NCBI GenBank assembly: GCA_963971575.1
Contig: OZ020616.1
Location: 17,929,535 to 17,993,534, forward strand
DNA from: Liopterus haemorrhoidalis
Taxonomy: Eukaryota; Arthropoda; Insecta; Coleoptera; Dytiscidae
Reading direction: 5' to 3'
Length of the DNA: 64,000 nt
In this document: in pieces, positions 54,663 to 64,000 of the stretch
Numbering within the stretch: the first letter of the stretch is position 1
Layout of the letters: every line of letters begins with the position of its first letter
Notes under the pieces: generated by a model
What the model was told of the DNA's origin: nothing
Database searches by the model: none
What the model saw: the letters and a program-made list of their open reading frames with translations, nothing else
Program-made: the position numbers and the translations under genes

Positions 54663-54950
54663 AATATATTATAAACAATTTTGACATAAATAATTAACAT
54701 ATGCGCGCCTCTATCGGGGAATGAAGAAACGACCGGTCGAACATACCATAGACGAACATACAAACAGGCGTATTATATTATAGGATGATACTAATACTCA
54801 TTATATTGTACTATTCTAGCCTAGTACTATCAGCAATGGCAAACGTCCAAAATAAAGGTGTCTGCATTAATATTAGACCATTGCAAAATAATTTCAAAGA
54901 TATTACTAAAATATATATTTGATAATTAATAACTGCAAAGTAATAATGTA

Positions 54951-55514
54951 GTGGGTGTTTTTTTAGAGGTATAGAACTTTAAATTGCAATAAAACAACGA
55001 TGGATTATTCGATTGACATGAATTTTTTTTTATTCGAAAGATAATCTTGTGGCATTACATTTTAAATATGATTTCTGGCATATGACCGCCACGGCTGGCT
55101 TGGATGTAGTCCAATCTGGACGTCCAATTTTCGATGACTTTTTCCAACATTTGTGGCCGTATATCGGCAATAACACGGCGAATGTTGTCTTCCAAATGGT
55201 CAAGCGTTTGTGGCTTATCCGCATAGACCAATGACTTTACATAGCCCCACAGAAAGTAGTCCAGCGGTGTTAAATCACAAGATCTTGGAGGCCAATTCAC
55301 AGGTCCAAAACGTGAAATTAGGCGGTCACCAAACGTGTCTTTCAATAAATCGATTGTGGCACGAGCTGTGTGACATGTTGCGCCGTCTTGTTGGTATGAT
55401 TTAATGTAATGCCACAAGATTATCTTTCGAATAAAAAAAAATTCATGTCAATCGAATAATCCATCGTTGTTTTATTGCAATTTAAAGTTCTATACCTCTA
55501 AAAAAAACACCCGT
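54951..55514 (-). mobile_element. Fold-back derivative of a DD41D mariner
   Basis: The terminal 110-115 bp are inverted copies of one another (GGGTGTTTTTTTAGAGGTAT..., through AACAACGATGGATTATTCG, to GATAATCTTGTGGCATTACA), flanked by TA at 54949 and 55515. The rest is the last third of a transposase gene. The right arm replaced the 5' two thirds of the element, giving long TIRs. Confidence 0.8.
55055..55417 (-). pseudogene. DD41D transposase C-terminal third
   Basis: YQQDGATCHTARATIDLLKD then NWPPRSCDLTPLDYFLWGYV: second and third catalytic Asp with 41 residues between, as in the intact copy at 42572, but only about half identical to it by eye, so a separate lineage. It ends MPEIIFKM and a stop at 55055. 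The first Asp and DNA-binding half are gone. The apparent start lies in the inverted arm. Confidence 0.8.
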
Positions 55515-55772
55515 TACATAAAAAAAATACATATGAATAGATTTATATATATAAACAACACAAAATTTACAGGTTATGTGCTCAGTATCATCTGTCAGTA
55601 GTGTATCATCACTAGAGCCCGGATTTATAAGCATTTATTTTTCAAATATAAGCGTCTATAAAAAGCACCTAAAATGAAGAAAAAAGCACGAAAAATCGAA
55701 AAAAATCTCAAAAAACGTAGAAAGCTATAAAAGTTGCAAAAATTGAAAAGCACTACAAAAAAGACAAACATA

Positions 55773-55954
55773 TAGTCTATTCCAAACGATTAAGCGGAAC
55801 TAACCGCAATTTTAATTTTTGTAAGTTGTCATTAGTTATTTTTTTATATATTGAAGTTGGTTTTTCCTGAACAAAATGATCAAAAGCTTCAATCAATCGG
55901 TAAAAGTAACTAGAATTGAAAATCTAGTTCCGCCTAAACCAAAGGAACAGACTT
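55773..55954. mobile_element. MITE family D, copy 3 (short form)
   Basis: TAGTCTATTCCAAACGATTA and (reverse complement) AAGTCTGTTCCTTTGGTTTA ends, each continuing GGCGGAACTA or AGCGGAACTA, flanked by TA (55771, 55955). 182 bp, about 225 bp less than copy 1. Confidence 0.7.
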
Positions 55955-56118
55955 TAGTACCTATTAATAATAAATAAATACTATAATTAATCAATCATAT
56001 AATCAGAAGCGGATTTAACGGCGGGCGTCCCGTCCTCTAAAGGGCCCCGCAAAAACCTAACTTAACACTTTTTTCTAATTGAGGGGCCCAATATTCATAC
56101 TGCGCCCGGGGCCTTAAC

Positions 56119-57375
56119 CAGTGTTGAATCCAGACATTTTTCTCCGGGGGGGAAAATACATGAGCCGGTGAGTGGGGGGGGAGGACTATATGAGCCGGGG
56201 GTGAAGTTAGTATAATGAATACAGATGTCTTTCTTCAGGTGGGGGGGAGGGATTTTTTAAATACTTACATATAAATATTATTTTTCTGGAAATATTACAC
56301 ACAATGTTATTGTATTAACCATTTTAGTAACAAGCGCTTTTTCTTCAATACGTGCTATACGCTATGTGACCAGTTGAACAATTGAGATTTCAGCGCCTTT
56401 ATCTATATTTATTGGTGGTAGAGCTGTAGCAATGTTTTCGGCGCCCTTGGCAAATGAAGTAAATTGATAGAATTTACTTCTCCAAAAGCAAATGAAGAGC
56501 AAAAAGGTCCTCATTTCTTAAATTCAATTCATGTGAAGAGCAAAAAGGTCCTTACCTCCCAAATTCAAGTGAAGGAAGAGCAAATGAAAAAAGACCCCGC
56601 GCCCTTATCAAACCTAGCGCTCCTGGCAAATGCCCCGACACCACCCCGTTGCTACAGTGCTGATTGGGGGCAATAAAACAATAAGCTCTGTGTTTTGTAA
56701 TTCTGGATTTGTTATCTTCAGTAGCGGTATCATTTCAGGGCGGAACGTATAATACGAGTAATGTGGTTGTTTGGATTTCTTGAATTGAACATTGTTATTT
56801 CTGTCACTATAAAATAATATATTAATAAATATATTTTACTAGGACGGTGGTAGCAGAAATAACAGTGTTAAGTAATTTCTATATATTTTCAATTATTTTT
56901 CTTCTCGATATTAACATTTAATAGTCTACTATACGCCTATAGGTTTGTTTCAACAGAGTTCAGAATCGGAACGGAATCATCTAGCGCTTGCGCACTTACA
57001 AAAAAGAGTTTAAAAAGAACTCAGAAGGGAATTCAAAAGTTCTGTTGAAGCGCTTTTTTGTAAGTGCGCAAGTGCTAGGTGATTCCGTTCCGATTCTGAA
57101 CTCTGTTGAAACAAACCTTATGAATAGACCTAATATTTGAAGTATCCTTGTAATATTCTCCCCTGCCGCACCGGTCAACTTTCGCTGTTCAGACAGTATC
57201 GATTACTTTCTTTTGATACTAATATTTTAGTATTCAATACTTTTTGTTTCGATATTTTTGTAGTAGGTAATATTCTACTACAGAACTGTAACTATAACTG
57301 AAAATTTTTTCCGGGGGGGGGGGTTGTCACCCGCGGGGGGAAACTCCCCCGGGGACCCCCATGGATTCAACACTG
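56119..57375. mobile_element. hAT element, TSD GCCTTAAC, inside a hAT
   Basis: TIRs CAGTGTTGAATCCA at both ends, exact GCCTTAAC at 56111-56118 and 57376-57383. G-rich subterminal tracts (CCGGGGGGG) on both sides. 1,257 bp without a recognisable transposase. At 56470-56600 it carries units of GTGAAGAGCAAAAAGGTCCT, the same minisatellite word as in the hAT at 53725 (inverted). Confidence 0.85.
56942..57117. mobile_element. 176-bp fold-back MITE
   Basis: GGTTTGTTTCAACAGAGTTC...GCGCACTTACAAAAAAG at 56942-57005 is mirrored almost perfectly at 57052-57117; the central 45 bp is also partly self-complementary (AAGAACTCAGAAGGG). Lies inside the inner hAT, making it the third level of nesting here. 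Confidence 0.8.
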
Positions 57376-57775
57376 GCCTTAACTGACCTAAATCCGCCAC
57401 TGCATATTATTATTATTTATTATTATTTACAGTTTTGGGAGAAGGCAGCTAACATAGCTGGTTATACTCCCGAATATATAAATGTACACACGAGTGATAA
57501 ATATACATTACAATATTTAGAAAAAAAAAGAAAAAAAGAAACTAATATTACATTACAGAAAAACTATAAATAGTATAAATATATAAGTTAGCTTGCAGAG
57601 ATATGAAATTTAAATCACAAATAACAGTTCTTAACAATTTAAAACAATTTCACTGAAACAGTCCATCTGCGACAGTCCATAAAAAGTCCATCACGTAATT
57701 CGCTCCGCATAGACAACGCAAAAAACACTTATCTTATAAATATAAGCTCTGTGTCAATTTTGTTCTTAAATGAGT

Positions 57776-59767
57776 TTATATTTCTTGATTCAATAGCTGA
57801 CACGGAAAGGTTATTCCACCTACTCCAACTACTCGATTTGAGAAAATGTTTTGCCTGATTAACAGACGAAATTTATCTTTCTTCAGTTTGGCGCTGTGAC
57901 CTCTCAATCTAGAGTTAATATTTCTGATTAAGATGCTGGAAATAGCTTCACAGTTATAATGTCCACTTAGTATTTTATAAGTCTCGATCAAATCTCCTCT
58001 GATTCTTCTTTCTGATAAACGAGGCAGATTTAGAACTCGCAGTCGTTCATCATAAGTCTTAGTTTTAAGACCTTGGACAGATTTTGTGAATCTGCGTTGG
58101 ACATTCTCTAGGATTTCAATGTCTTTTATGAGATAGGGAGACCAAATTATAAAGGCAAACTCTAATATGGGTCGCACATAAGTCTTGTATATTATAGAAA
58201 AATTCTTCGGTGTAAGATGTTGGAAGCTCCTCTTGATTAAATAAATTAGAGTATTGGCCTTTTTAACAGTGTTAATTATGTGCGTTTCCCATTTTAAGTC
58301 AGTTGTAACTGTGACGCCAAGATCATGCTGTGAACTAACTGACGTTAGATGTTCGTCATTCATGGCATAGACATGTTTGGGGTTGTTTTTCCCCATGTGT
58401 AAAACAGTACATTTTTTTGTATTTAATTTTATGCCCCATTGTTTTGTCCAGGTTGAAATGATGTTCAGATCATTTTGTAGTGTTCTGTGATCCGTTAATG
58501 GGTTGTTAAATATTTTCGCATCGTCTGCATACAGACTTTTTGGAGAAGATACGGTATGTAGCAAGTCTGCGATGTAAGTTATAAATAAAACTGGACCGAG
58601 TACACTGCCTTGCGGAACACCACTGAGCATTTTAAACGAAGTAGATTCTGACTCACCAATTTTGACTGAAAAGGTCCGGCCAAGAAGAAAGGCTTGTATC
58701 CATCTAAGTAGATGTCCTCGTATACCAAAGTGTTCAAGCTTCGACAGAAGTTTATTGTGAGGTACGGTATCGAACGCTTTAGCATAATCTAAGTATATAA
58801 CGTCAACTGGTTTGTTTTGATCGATGCTTTGCGTCCATGAATTAATATTGGTAAGCAAATTGGTAATTACCGATCGACCCGGCATAAAGCCATGTTGGTG
58901 TTCAGTTATAACTTTGTTACTCAGTAAGAAGGGTAGCAGTTTATTTACTATAATCCGTTCCATGCATTTACAAGTAACACTTGTTAGACTTATCGGCCTA
59001 AAGTTATCTACTTTTGTTTTGTCTCCTTTTTTGTAGATCGGCTTAATTTGAGCTGATTTCCAATCGTTGGGCAATAATCCAGTTTTAAAAGACGTTTCCA
59101 TTAAATCTAAAACCATGAGCGCAATAATGGGTGCACATCTTTTCAATTAAATTGGGGGTATTTGATCAGGCCCAGGCGAGGATTTCTCATTTAGTTTCGC
59201 CAGAATTTCTTCTATTTCATCAGTAGTGAAATCTATTTCATCAATGGAATTTTGTACTCTAGGTATGCTAACAACGGGGATTGGATCGTTTACACCTTTG
59301 CTAAAAGAAGAGAAGAAATGCTCAGCGAAGATATTTGCTATTTCCTTTTGGTCATTTACTAAGATGTTGTTATTGTTTTTTATTATAGTTGGTGTTGCGA
59401 TTTTTTTACTCAATTTGTTTCTAATGTACCCATAAAATGCTTTTTGGCAGTTGTTTATAAGTTCATCCTCATAAGAACCTTTAGCAATTCTTATTTTTTT
59501 GGTGACATCATTATTAATTTTTCTATATATCTTATAAATATTTGACGTTGCGTCTTTTTTGTATACATTCCAGGACTTTTGCTTCTTTTTAATCAATGAT
59601 TTTATTTCATTGTTCATCCACGGAGCTTTCCATTTTTTGTTTTTCACTGTGAAATTCGCAAGATTATCGACAGAACTGCTAATGGTTTCTTTAAACTTAT
59701 GCCATGAGACTTCTATAGAATATTTGTCGATGGATTTTTCAAGCTTGCTGGCCAGTAATTCGTTCAC
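57776..59767 (-). pseudogene. LINE reverse transcriptase, one in-frame stop
   Basis: Opens MNELLASKLEKSIDKYSIEV, continues WKAPWMNNEIKSLIKKKQKS (the EN-RT linker) and SSPGPDQIPPI, then TAA at 59147, and proceeds in frame: QIKPIYKKGDKTKVDNFRPI, GFMPGRSVITNLL, VIYLDYAKAFDTVPHNKLLS, SGVPQGSVLGPVLFITYIAD, SLYADDAKIF, then thumb (KKCTVLHMGKNNP, HDLGVTVTTDLKW) and the CR1-type C-terminus (VRPILEFAFIIWSPY). LDYAKAFD and YADD are intact, so only the stop disables this part. Ends CQLLNQEI at 57776. Confidence 0.9.
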
Positions 59768-59771
59768 TTTA

Positions 59772-60514
59772 TTATAATCTAACTTCCAATAATTGATTTT
59801 TTTTTGCTGGCTTTAGATTGTTGCGTTGAACATTAATTTGGGAGGTTGTAAGCAGAACTGCGTGGTCACTTTTCCCGATTGGAGAGAGATACTGGATGTC
59901 GCTAATGAGATTGTCGTCGTTGGTTAGTATAAGGTCCAAGGTTGATGGTTTTTGACCGTCACGAAAACGAGTTGGTTTGTCAGCATGATTGTGAAATCCG
60001 CAGTTAATCATGGTGTTTAAAAACTGACTTGCTGGGCTATCGCTGTTCGGAATTTCCATAATTGGCCAAGATATTTCAGGAAGGTTAAAGTCGCCAAAGT
60101 GTTCATAGCTGATTGAAGAATTTTACAGATGTTAGAAACTGGATCTTTAGATGACGGTCTATAAAAAACACCTATGTTAAAATTAACTTGAGAAATATTG
60201 AGTGTTAGCCAAAGAGTTTCTACATGATCTTCAGAGTCGAGATTTTCAAAAGTTTTGATGGTAGATGCTATTTTATGGTTTTCAATATTATGTTTGACAT
60301 ATATAAGTACGCCACCTGCACGACTGTTCTCCCTGTCTTTTCGAAATACGGTGTAACTTGGGATGTCGATAATGGAGTCGGTAATGCTGCACTTAAGCCA
60401 CGTTTCGGTTATTATTATTAAAGTTGGATTATTAAGTTGTACAAAAGATTCAAATTCATTAAATTTAGCCGTAATGGAAGCTATGTTTGTATACATACAT
60501 GTGATGTTTACCAA
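59772..60514 (-). pseudogene. LINE AP endonuclease domain, frameshifted
   Basis: MVNITCMYTNIASITAKFNE (substrate-side N-motif), LIIITETWLKCSITDSIIDI (catalytic Glu in TETWL), GVLIYVKHNI, NIGVFYRPSS. A one-base shift near 60085-60100 hides FGDFNLPEISWP; the other frame continues NHADKPTRFRDGQKPSTLDL, ILTNDDNL and GKSDHAVLL (catalytic SDH). A second shift at the T-run near 59800 separates it from the RT. Confidence 0.85.
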
Positions 60515-60563
60515 CGTCCCCTGTTTTTTGGATCAGCCGTGTTCACGATAGTTGGTAGTCCGT

Positions 60564-61271
60564 TTATGAAGCGCAGTGTGATATTTGTTTCACCTTTATT
60601 AGTCCTGTGTTGTAGCTCATCATTTTTATAAAGTATTCTCTTTGCATTTTGGTATTATCTGAATTCATTCTAACTTCTGATTTCAGGATTCTTTTGTTTT
60701 TTAGTACAGTTTTTGCTTCTCTGGTGGATGAAAAAATTACTTTAATTGGGCGACGATAATTACTTCTGTTTGTCGAGCTCCTGCCTAATCTGTACATACG
60801 AACAGGTTTATTAACTTGATCTGATATTTCATAAATAATATTTTCAACCTTTTCCTTGTCATGTTCGTCTCTAGTTTCGGCGTTGTCGGACAAACTTTCT
60901 TCTACGTTATATAAAATTATATTGTTAGCGCGACGATCCCTGTCCGCTATTTCATTGATGATTGACGTAGCAGTCAGGTTAGAATCGTAGGGGCTTGAAA
61001 TTCTGGCTTTCAATTCGATAACTTCCTTTTGCAGTATGGAAATTACCTCCTTCAGTTCGCGAAAGACGGCAGTATAGTCCGTTTTTTTGCACTCATCACA
61101 GTTGTAAGTGATTAATTTATTGCTCCTAGCTTGTAAGCACTGTATTTCAGCCCTAGTTAAGTTGGAGCACGTAGTATGAATGACGCCTTTACATGTGTCA
61201 CATGCGAGCGGAGCCTTATCCTTCACATCACCCTTGCATATTTTACATAAGTTGGACATCCTGTATTTCAC
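60564..61271 (-). pseudogene. LINE ORF1 with PHD-like zinc finger
   Basis: MKYRMSNLCKICKGDVKDKA...CDTCKGVIHTTCSNLTRAEI...YNCDECK is a Cys4-His-Cys3 PHD-type finger. It is followed by a coiled-coil (FRELKEVISILQKEVIELKA) and an RRM-like segment (RRANNIILYNVEESLSDNAE, YRLGRSS, RPIKVIFSSTREAKTVLKNK). This is the usual ORF1 of CR1-like and related LINEs, an RNA-binding partner of ORF2. The C-terminus drifts out of frame close to the stop; a few residues later sequence merges into the ORF2 leader. Confidence 0.8.
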
Positions 61272-61300
61272 TTATTTGTGTTTATTAAAATGAATAATGA

Positions 61301-62100
61301 AATAAAGATACCAAGTGAAACCAAAGTAAACTGGAATGCCACTGGATTGTGTATGACGTCAGAATATTCAAAGTAATAAGTTAGGTACGCACAAGTACGG
61401 AGCTGTTAAGAACGTTGTTTTGCTAATATACACTGTTATAAATGTTATAAATTAACATATAGTAAATAGTCACTCACTTGTAACAAATTTCAATCACTTG
61501 TATAATTATTTAATAGCACAATTTTTTCTACCGACATTAGTATAAATCGCGGAATATATTGATAAAGTTTATACTTTTAAAATCGACTAAATCAGCACTT
61601 TAAGAGAAACACGTGTGGCACACAGAATATGTTAGGGCATGACATATAATCAATAATTTATCAGTCAAGCTTAATCATTGGGTTTATAACAATTTACAAT
61701 TACATATTTTTAAATGTTTCCCATTATAAGTGATTGTCTCCTATTTGTTAGTATTGTTTTATAAATGGAGAAGCTCCGTTCTACGTCTACCGACGTAATT
61801 GGAGCATACTTAAAAATGTTCAAAGGGACATTTATTTTGAAATCATCAATATGATTTCTTTGTTAACATCATGGAAATTTTGTAAAGGGTATCAAACCCT
61901 TCATTTTTTCCTAAAACATCTTCGAACTTTATATTGATTATGTCTCCAATTTGTTCTTTAACATCTTTTACCCTTTTTTAGAAATCTAATGTTATTTCTG
62001 TAGAATCTATAAGCGTTGTATTTTGTTGTTCCTTTTTTTCTATGTAGTGGTTGACTTTACTACGATATGTGCCATCTTTTGTTTACATGTACAAGTAGAA
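61301..62100 (-). other. LINE leader and weak hAT transposase relic
   Basis: 61301-61740 is AT-rich with no motif. 62100-61860 on the minus strand gives broken frames with LIDSTEITLDF and VKEQIGDIINIKFEDVLGKN, EGFDTL. The LxKNxGF pattern recalls the middle of some hAT transposases, which would suit the surrounding element, but similarity is slight. Confidence 0.3.
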
Positions 62101-62589
62101 CGGGGTTTCCCTTCGTGGCATGCATAAATATATAATTATTTTATTACAAAAAGGTGAAATTCGTAGACTTTGTGTTTGAAAAATACGAAATACAAAACAA
62201 TTTTAAAAATAAGCGTTAAAATTATGAAAAAATTGAACGATAGCACAATAAACTTCTAAATAAGCACTAATAAGCAAATATAAGCTTAAATCTGCAAAAA
62301 AAAAGCAAAATAAAAACGTTGAGATCTCAAAGAAAATTTGTTCTGCTTACAATACTGCCAATAAGCAAAATGCTTAAAATCCGCGCTCTAGTGATAATAA
62401 TGAAAATTCAAGAATACGTCAGCCTAGACAATTTCTTGAAAGAAGAATTTCTTTAATTATTATGACGATGAACAATTTCAACACAGATTTCAGTTTTCAA
62501 AAGATACTGTTTTGTCTATTTTAGAATTAATTGATAATCAAATAATGCCCTTAACGAACAGAAATATGTCAATATCAGCTTTAGATTAA

Positions 62590-62866
62590 CTCCAATCAAC
62601 TATTTATGCACGATATCTATTAATTGTTCTTTTTCAGTTTCTGTATAATTTTTGCCACCATCCCGTTTTTATTTTCCATTTGAAATACTTTTTAATTTCT
62701 ACTAATTCTTTTTCATTGTCAAAATTATAGATTATAAACGTTAAAGTGTTAAAGCTACAACAGAAAAACCGCGAAATATAGTATAGGCATCTACCGGTCA
62801 GTTGTATAATTAACGTTCGGTCGGTAAATCTTGAGACTAAATTATTTTGGTTGTGAACTAATTAGT
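62590..62866. other. Anonymous stretch between Harbinger and mariner
   Basis: AT-rich, no frame or terminal repeat. Probably decayed Harbinger body. Confidence 0.35.
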
Positions 62867-62868
62867 TA

Positions 62869-64000
62869 CCAGGTCTACAAGTATGAAATGCGGATTTTTT
62901 TCAAACTTGCCGCGCAAACGGAGTGTATAGTTCAAAGTTTCAACACATATGGCGTTTTGTTAAGTTATCATTAAGTGTCAGATGCGTATAGGTTATAATT
63001 TGAAAAGTGATCATATAGTTTTGTTTTACTGTGTTAAAAAGGTCAAATTTTGTGCCAAATAAAGAGCATTCGCGGACAGTACTACTGTTTTGTTTTCATT
63101 TGAAAAAAACTGCTGCTGAATCATACCGACTGCTTCGAGAAGCTTATGGTGAATATGCTCCATCGCAAGATACGTGTGAACGATGGTTTCGGCGTTTCAA
63201 AATTGGTGACTTTGATCTTACAGACAAAGAACATGGAAAACCTCCAAAAAAATATGAAGATACAAAATTGGAAACATTGCTACAGGAAGACGATAGTCAA
63301 TCACAAAAACAACTAGCAGAGCAGTTAGGCGTTAGTCAACAAGCTTTTTCCAATCGCCTACGAGAGATGGGTAAGATCCAGAAAGTCGGCAGATGGGTTC
63401 CACATGCATTGAATGAGAGACAGATGGAAAAACGCAAAAAAACTTGTGAAATTTTGCTTACATGATACAAAAGAAAGTCTTTTTTGCATCGTATCATTAC
63501 TGGCGATGAAAAATGGATTTATTTTGAAAATCCCAAACGCAAAAAATCATGGGTGAACCCAGGCTCACCATCCACATCAACTGCAAGACCGAATCGCTTT
63601 GGCAAAAAGACAATGCTCTGTATTTGGTGGGACCAAAAGGGTGTGGTCTATTATGAATTGTTAAAACCTGGGGAAACAGTTAATACCCAACGCTACCAAC
63701 AACAACTGATCGAATTGAACCCTTCGCTGCTCATAAAACGACCAGAATAAGAAAGAAGACAGCACAAGCTAATCTTTTTTTACTATAACGCTCCATCACA
63801 GAAGGTAAAAGTAGTTTGCAAACACATTGGAGGCACTCAAGTGGGAAGTGCTACCCCATGCCGCTTACTCCCCAAACTTGGCCCCTTCAGATTACCACTT
63901 GTTCGCATCGATGGGTCACGCACTTGCCGAGCAGCACTTTTGTTCATATGAAAATGTGAAAGAATGGCTAGATGAATGGTTTGCGGGGAAAGGGGAAGAG
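62869..64000 (+). mobile_element. Mariner element 5, cut by the window edge
   Basis: Left TIR CCAGGTCTACAAGTATGAAA after TA (62867-62868) resembles the CCAGGTCTACAAATATGAA end of cecropia-like mariners. The transposase follows in the plus direction. The right end is outside the window. Confidence 0.8.
63031..64000 (+). pseudogene. Mariner transposase 5, defective
   Basis: From codon 63031 (GTG; no ATG precedes the conserved FVPNKEH): FHLKKTAAESYRLLREAYGE, CERWFRRFKIGDFDL, LAEQLGVSQQAFSNRLREMG, then TGA at 63463. In the same frame it goes on: HRIITGDEKWIYFENPKRKK (first Asp), CIWWDQKGVVYYELLKPGET, KRPE and a TAA at 63748. The next motif reads FYYNAPS where mariners have HDNAPS, so the second Asp is Tyr. 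After a shift near 63820: VLPHAAYSPNLAPSDYHLFA (third Asp kept), SYENVKEWLDEWF. At least two stops, one shift, one lost catalytic residue. Confidence 0.85.

Larger units (their letters stand above)
50079..54867. repeat. 83-bp inverted repeat pair bounding the Penelope-satellite block
   Basis: ATGCAGACACCTTTATTGTG...ACTAGGCTAGAATAGTACAA...ATTAGTATCAT at 50079-50161 is repeated inverted with about one mismatch at 54785-54867. Either the ends of one 4.8-kb element or two Penelope 3' segments in opposite orientation, since the left copy adjoins the Penelope relic. No TSD recognised. Confidence 0.6.
56004..57402. mobile_element. hAT MITE, TSD CATATAAT/CATATTAT, host of another hAT
   Basis: Left end CAGAAGCGGATTTAACG, right (reverse complement) CAGTGGCGGATTTAGG; CAGTGGCGGAT is a frequent hAT terminus. 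TSD agrees at seven of eight positions (55996-56003, 57403-57410). Without the inner element it is about 134 bp, with GGGGCCC-rich sequence. It landed next to or in the (AAT)n tail of the LINE. Confidence 0.75.
57403..61300 (-). mobile_element. CR1/Jockey-like LINE with PHD-type ORF1
   Basis: Runs leftward: ORF1 61271-60564, endonuclease 60514-59772, RT 59767-57776, 3' UTR of about 350 bp and a terminal (AAT)n/(AAAT)n tail at 57403-57430. Three frameshifts and one nonsense codon. No RNase H. The 5' limit is not certain; I see no TSD. Confidence 0.85.
55611..62392. mobile_element. 6.8-kb TIR element (hAT-like) with many nested insertions
   Basis: Left end ACTAGAGCCCGGATTTATAA, right end (reverse complement) ACTAGAGCGCGGATTTTAAG; the next bases GCATTT match too. 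ATAAGC/AAGCAC words are repeated near both ends, a hAT-like layout. The flanks split a Harbinger reading frame. TSD is unclear. Contents: MITE D copy 3, hAT-in-hAT, fold-back MITE, LINE, and a possible transposase relic at 61860-62100. Confidence 0.65.
55569..62589 (+). pseudogene. HARBI1-like Harbinger transposase start, split by a 6.8-kb insertion
   Basis: Left exon-like piece 55575-55610 reads MCSVSSVSSVSS. After the insertion, 62393 continues DNNENSRIRQPRQFLERR; one frameshift later come YYDDEQFQHRFQFSKDTVLS and ILELIDNQIMPLTNRNMSIS, stopping at 62587. [FY]-x-x-D-x-x-F-x-x-RF-x-[FL]-SKDTV followed by LTxRN is the N-terminal region of HARBI1-like proteins. The two halves agree in frame and in Ser/Asp composition. 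No DDE domain follows. Confidence 0.7.

Overview
The window reads as AT-rich, non-coding insect-type (arthropod) genomic DNA made almost entirely of transposable elements and their debris. I found no convincing single-copy host gene, rRNA or functional tRNA. The insect assignment is an inference from the mix: several Tc1/mariner families including a DD41D (rosa-type) copy, PIF/Harbinger, many small hAT elements, a Kolobok-like TTAA element with a THAP relic, a Ty3/Gypsy element, a BEL/Pao gag-protease relic, a Penelope-like GIY-YIG fragment, and two large non-LTR retrotransposons (one with RNase H and CCHC knuckles, one CR1/Jockey-like with a PHD-type ORF1). The order cannot be fixed from this sequence alone.

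The main architecture is nesting, and much of it can be dated relatively by paired terminal inverted repeats (TIRs) and target-site duplications (TSDs). 1.4-5.8 kb: a hAT (TSD CCCTGCGT) holds a TA-flanked MITE inserted into its own relative, and a second hAT holding a fold-back. 6.9-7.7 kb: a two-exon endonuclease/exonuclease/phosphatase-type ORF, broken. 7.7-10.85 kb: a dispersed repeat split by a young LTR element with near-identical 186-bp LTRs, itself holding a 259-bp hAT. 11.2-12.2 kb: the Kolobok-like element. 12.5-17.7 kb: two defective mariners, nested hATs and a Harbinger derivative. 18.7-19.8 kb: BEL/Pao and LINE relics. 22.2-26.5 kb: a decayed Gypsy element. 26.5-36.9 kb: copies of two dispersed repeats that share a microsatellite-forming position, three MITE families, THAP relics and a tRNA-derived SINE.

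37.5-46.2 kb is the deepest stack: a MITE was hit by a 726-bp hAT (TSD TAAATCAT) and by a 7.5-kb element (TSD GTCATTAT). The latter holds a full-length LINE, and the LINE's reverse transcriptase is split by an apparently intact DD41D mariner with perfect 30-bp TIRs. Removing mariner plus one TA restores the LINE reading frame exactly. 47.3-48.3 kb holds a Tc1/mariner N-terminal relic running into a 155-bp tandem array. 50.1-54.9 kb has a Penelope relic with an inverted duplication, then about 22 copies of a 113-119-bp satellite inside a 20-bp TIR pair, with a 322-bp hAT in the last monomer. 55.0-62.6 kb has a fold-back DD41D derivative, then a 6.8-kb TIR element that split a Harbinger gene and holds hAT-in-hAT, a fold-back MITE and a CR1-like LINE. 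A further mariner runs off the right edge.

The genes do not form a host pathway. The only protein that looks complete is the DD41D transposase at 42.6-43.6 kb. The remaining coding sequences carry stops, frameshifts or lost catalytic residues. Family names come from recognition of motifs and TSD rules, not from database searches.
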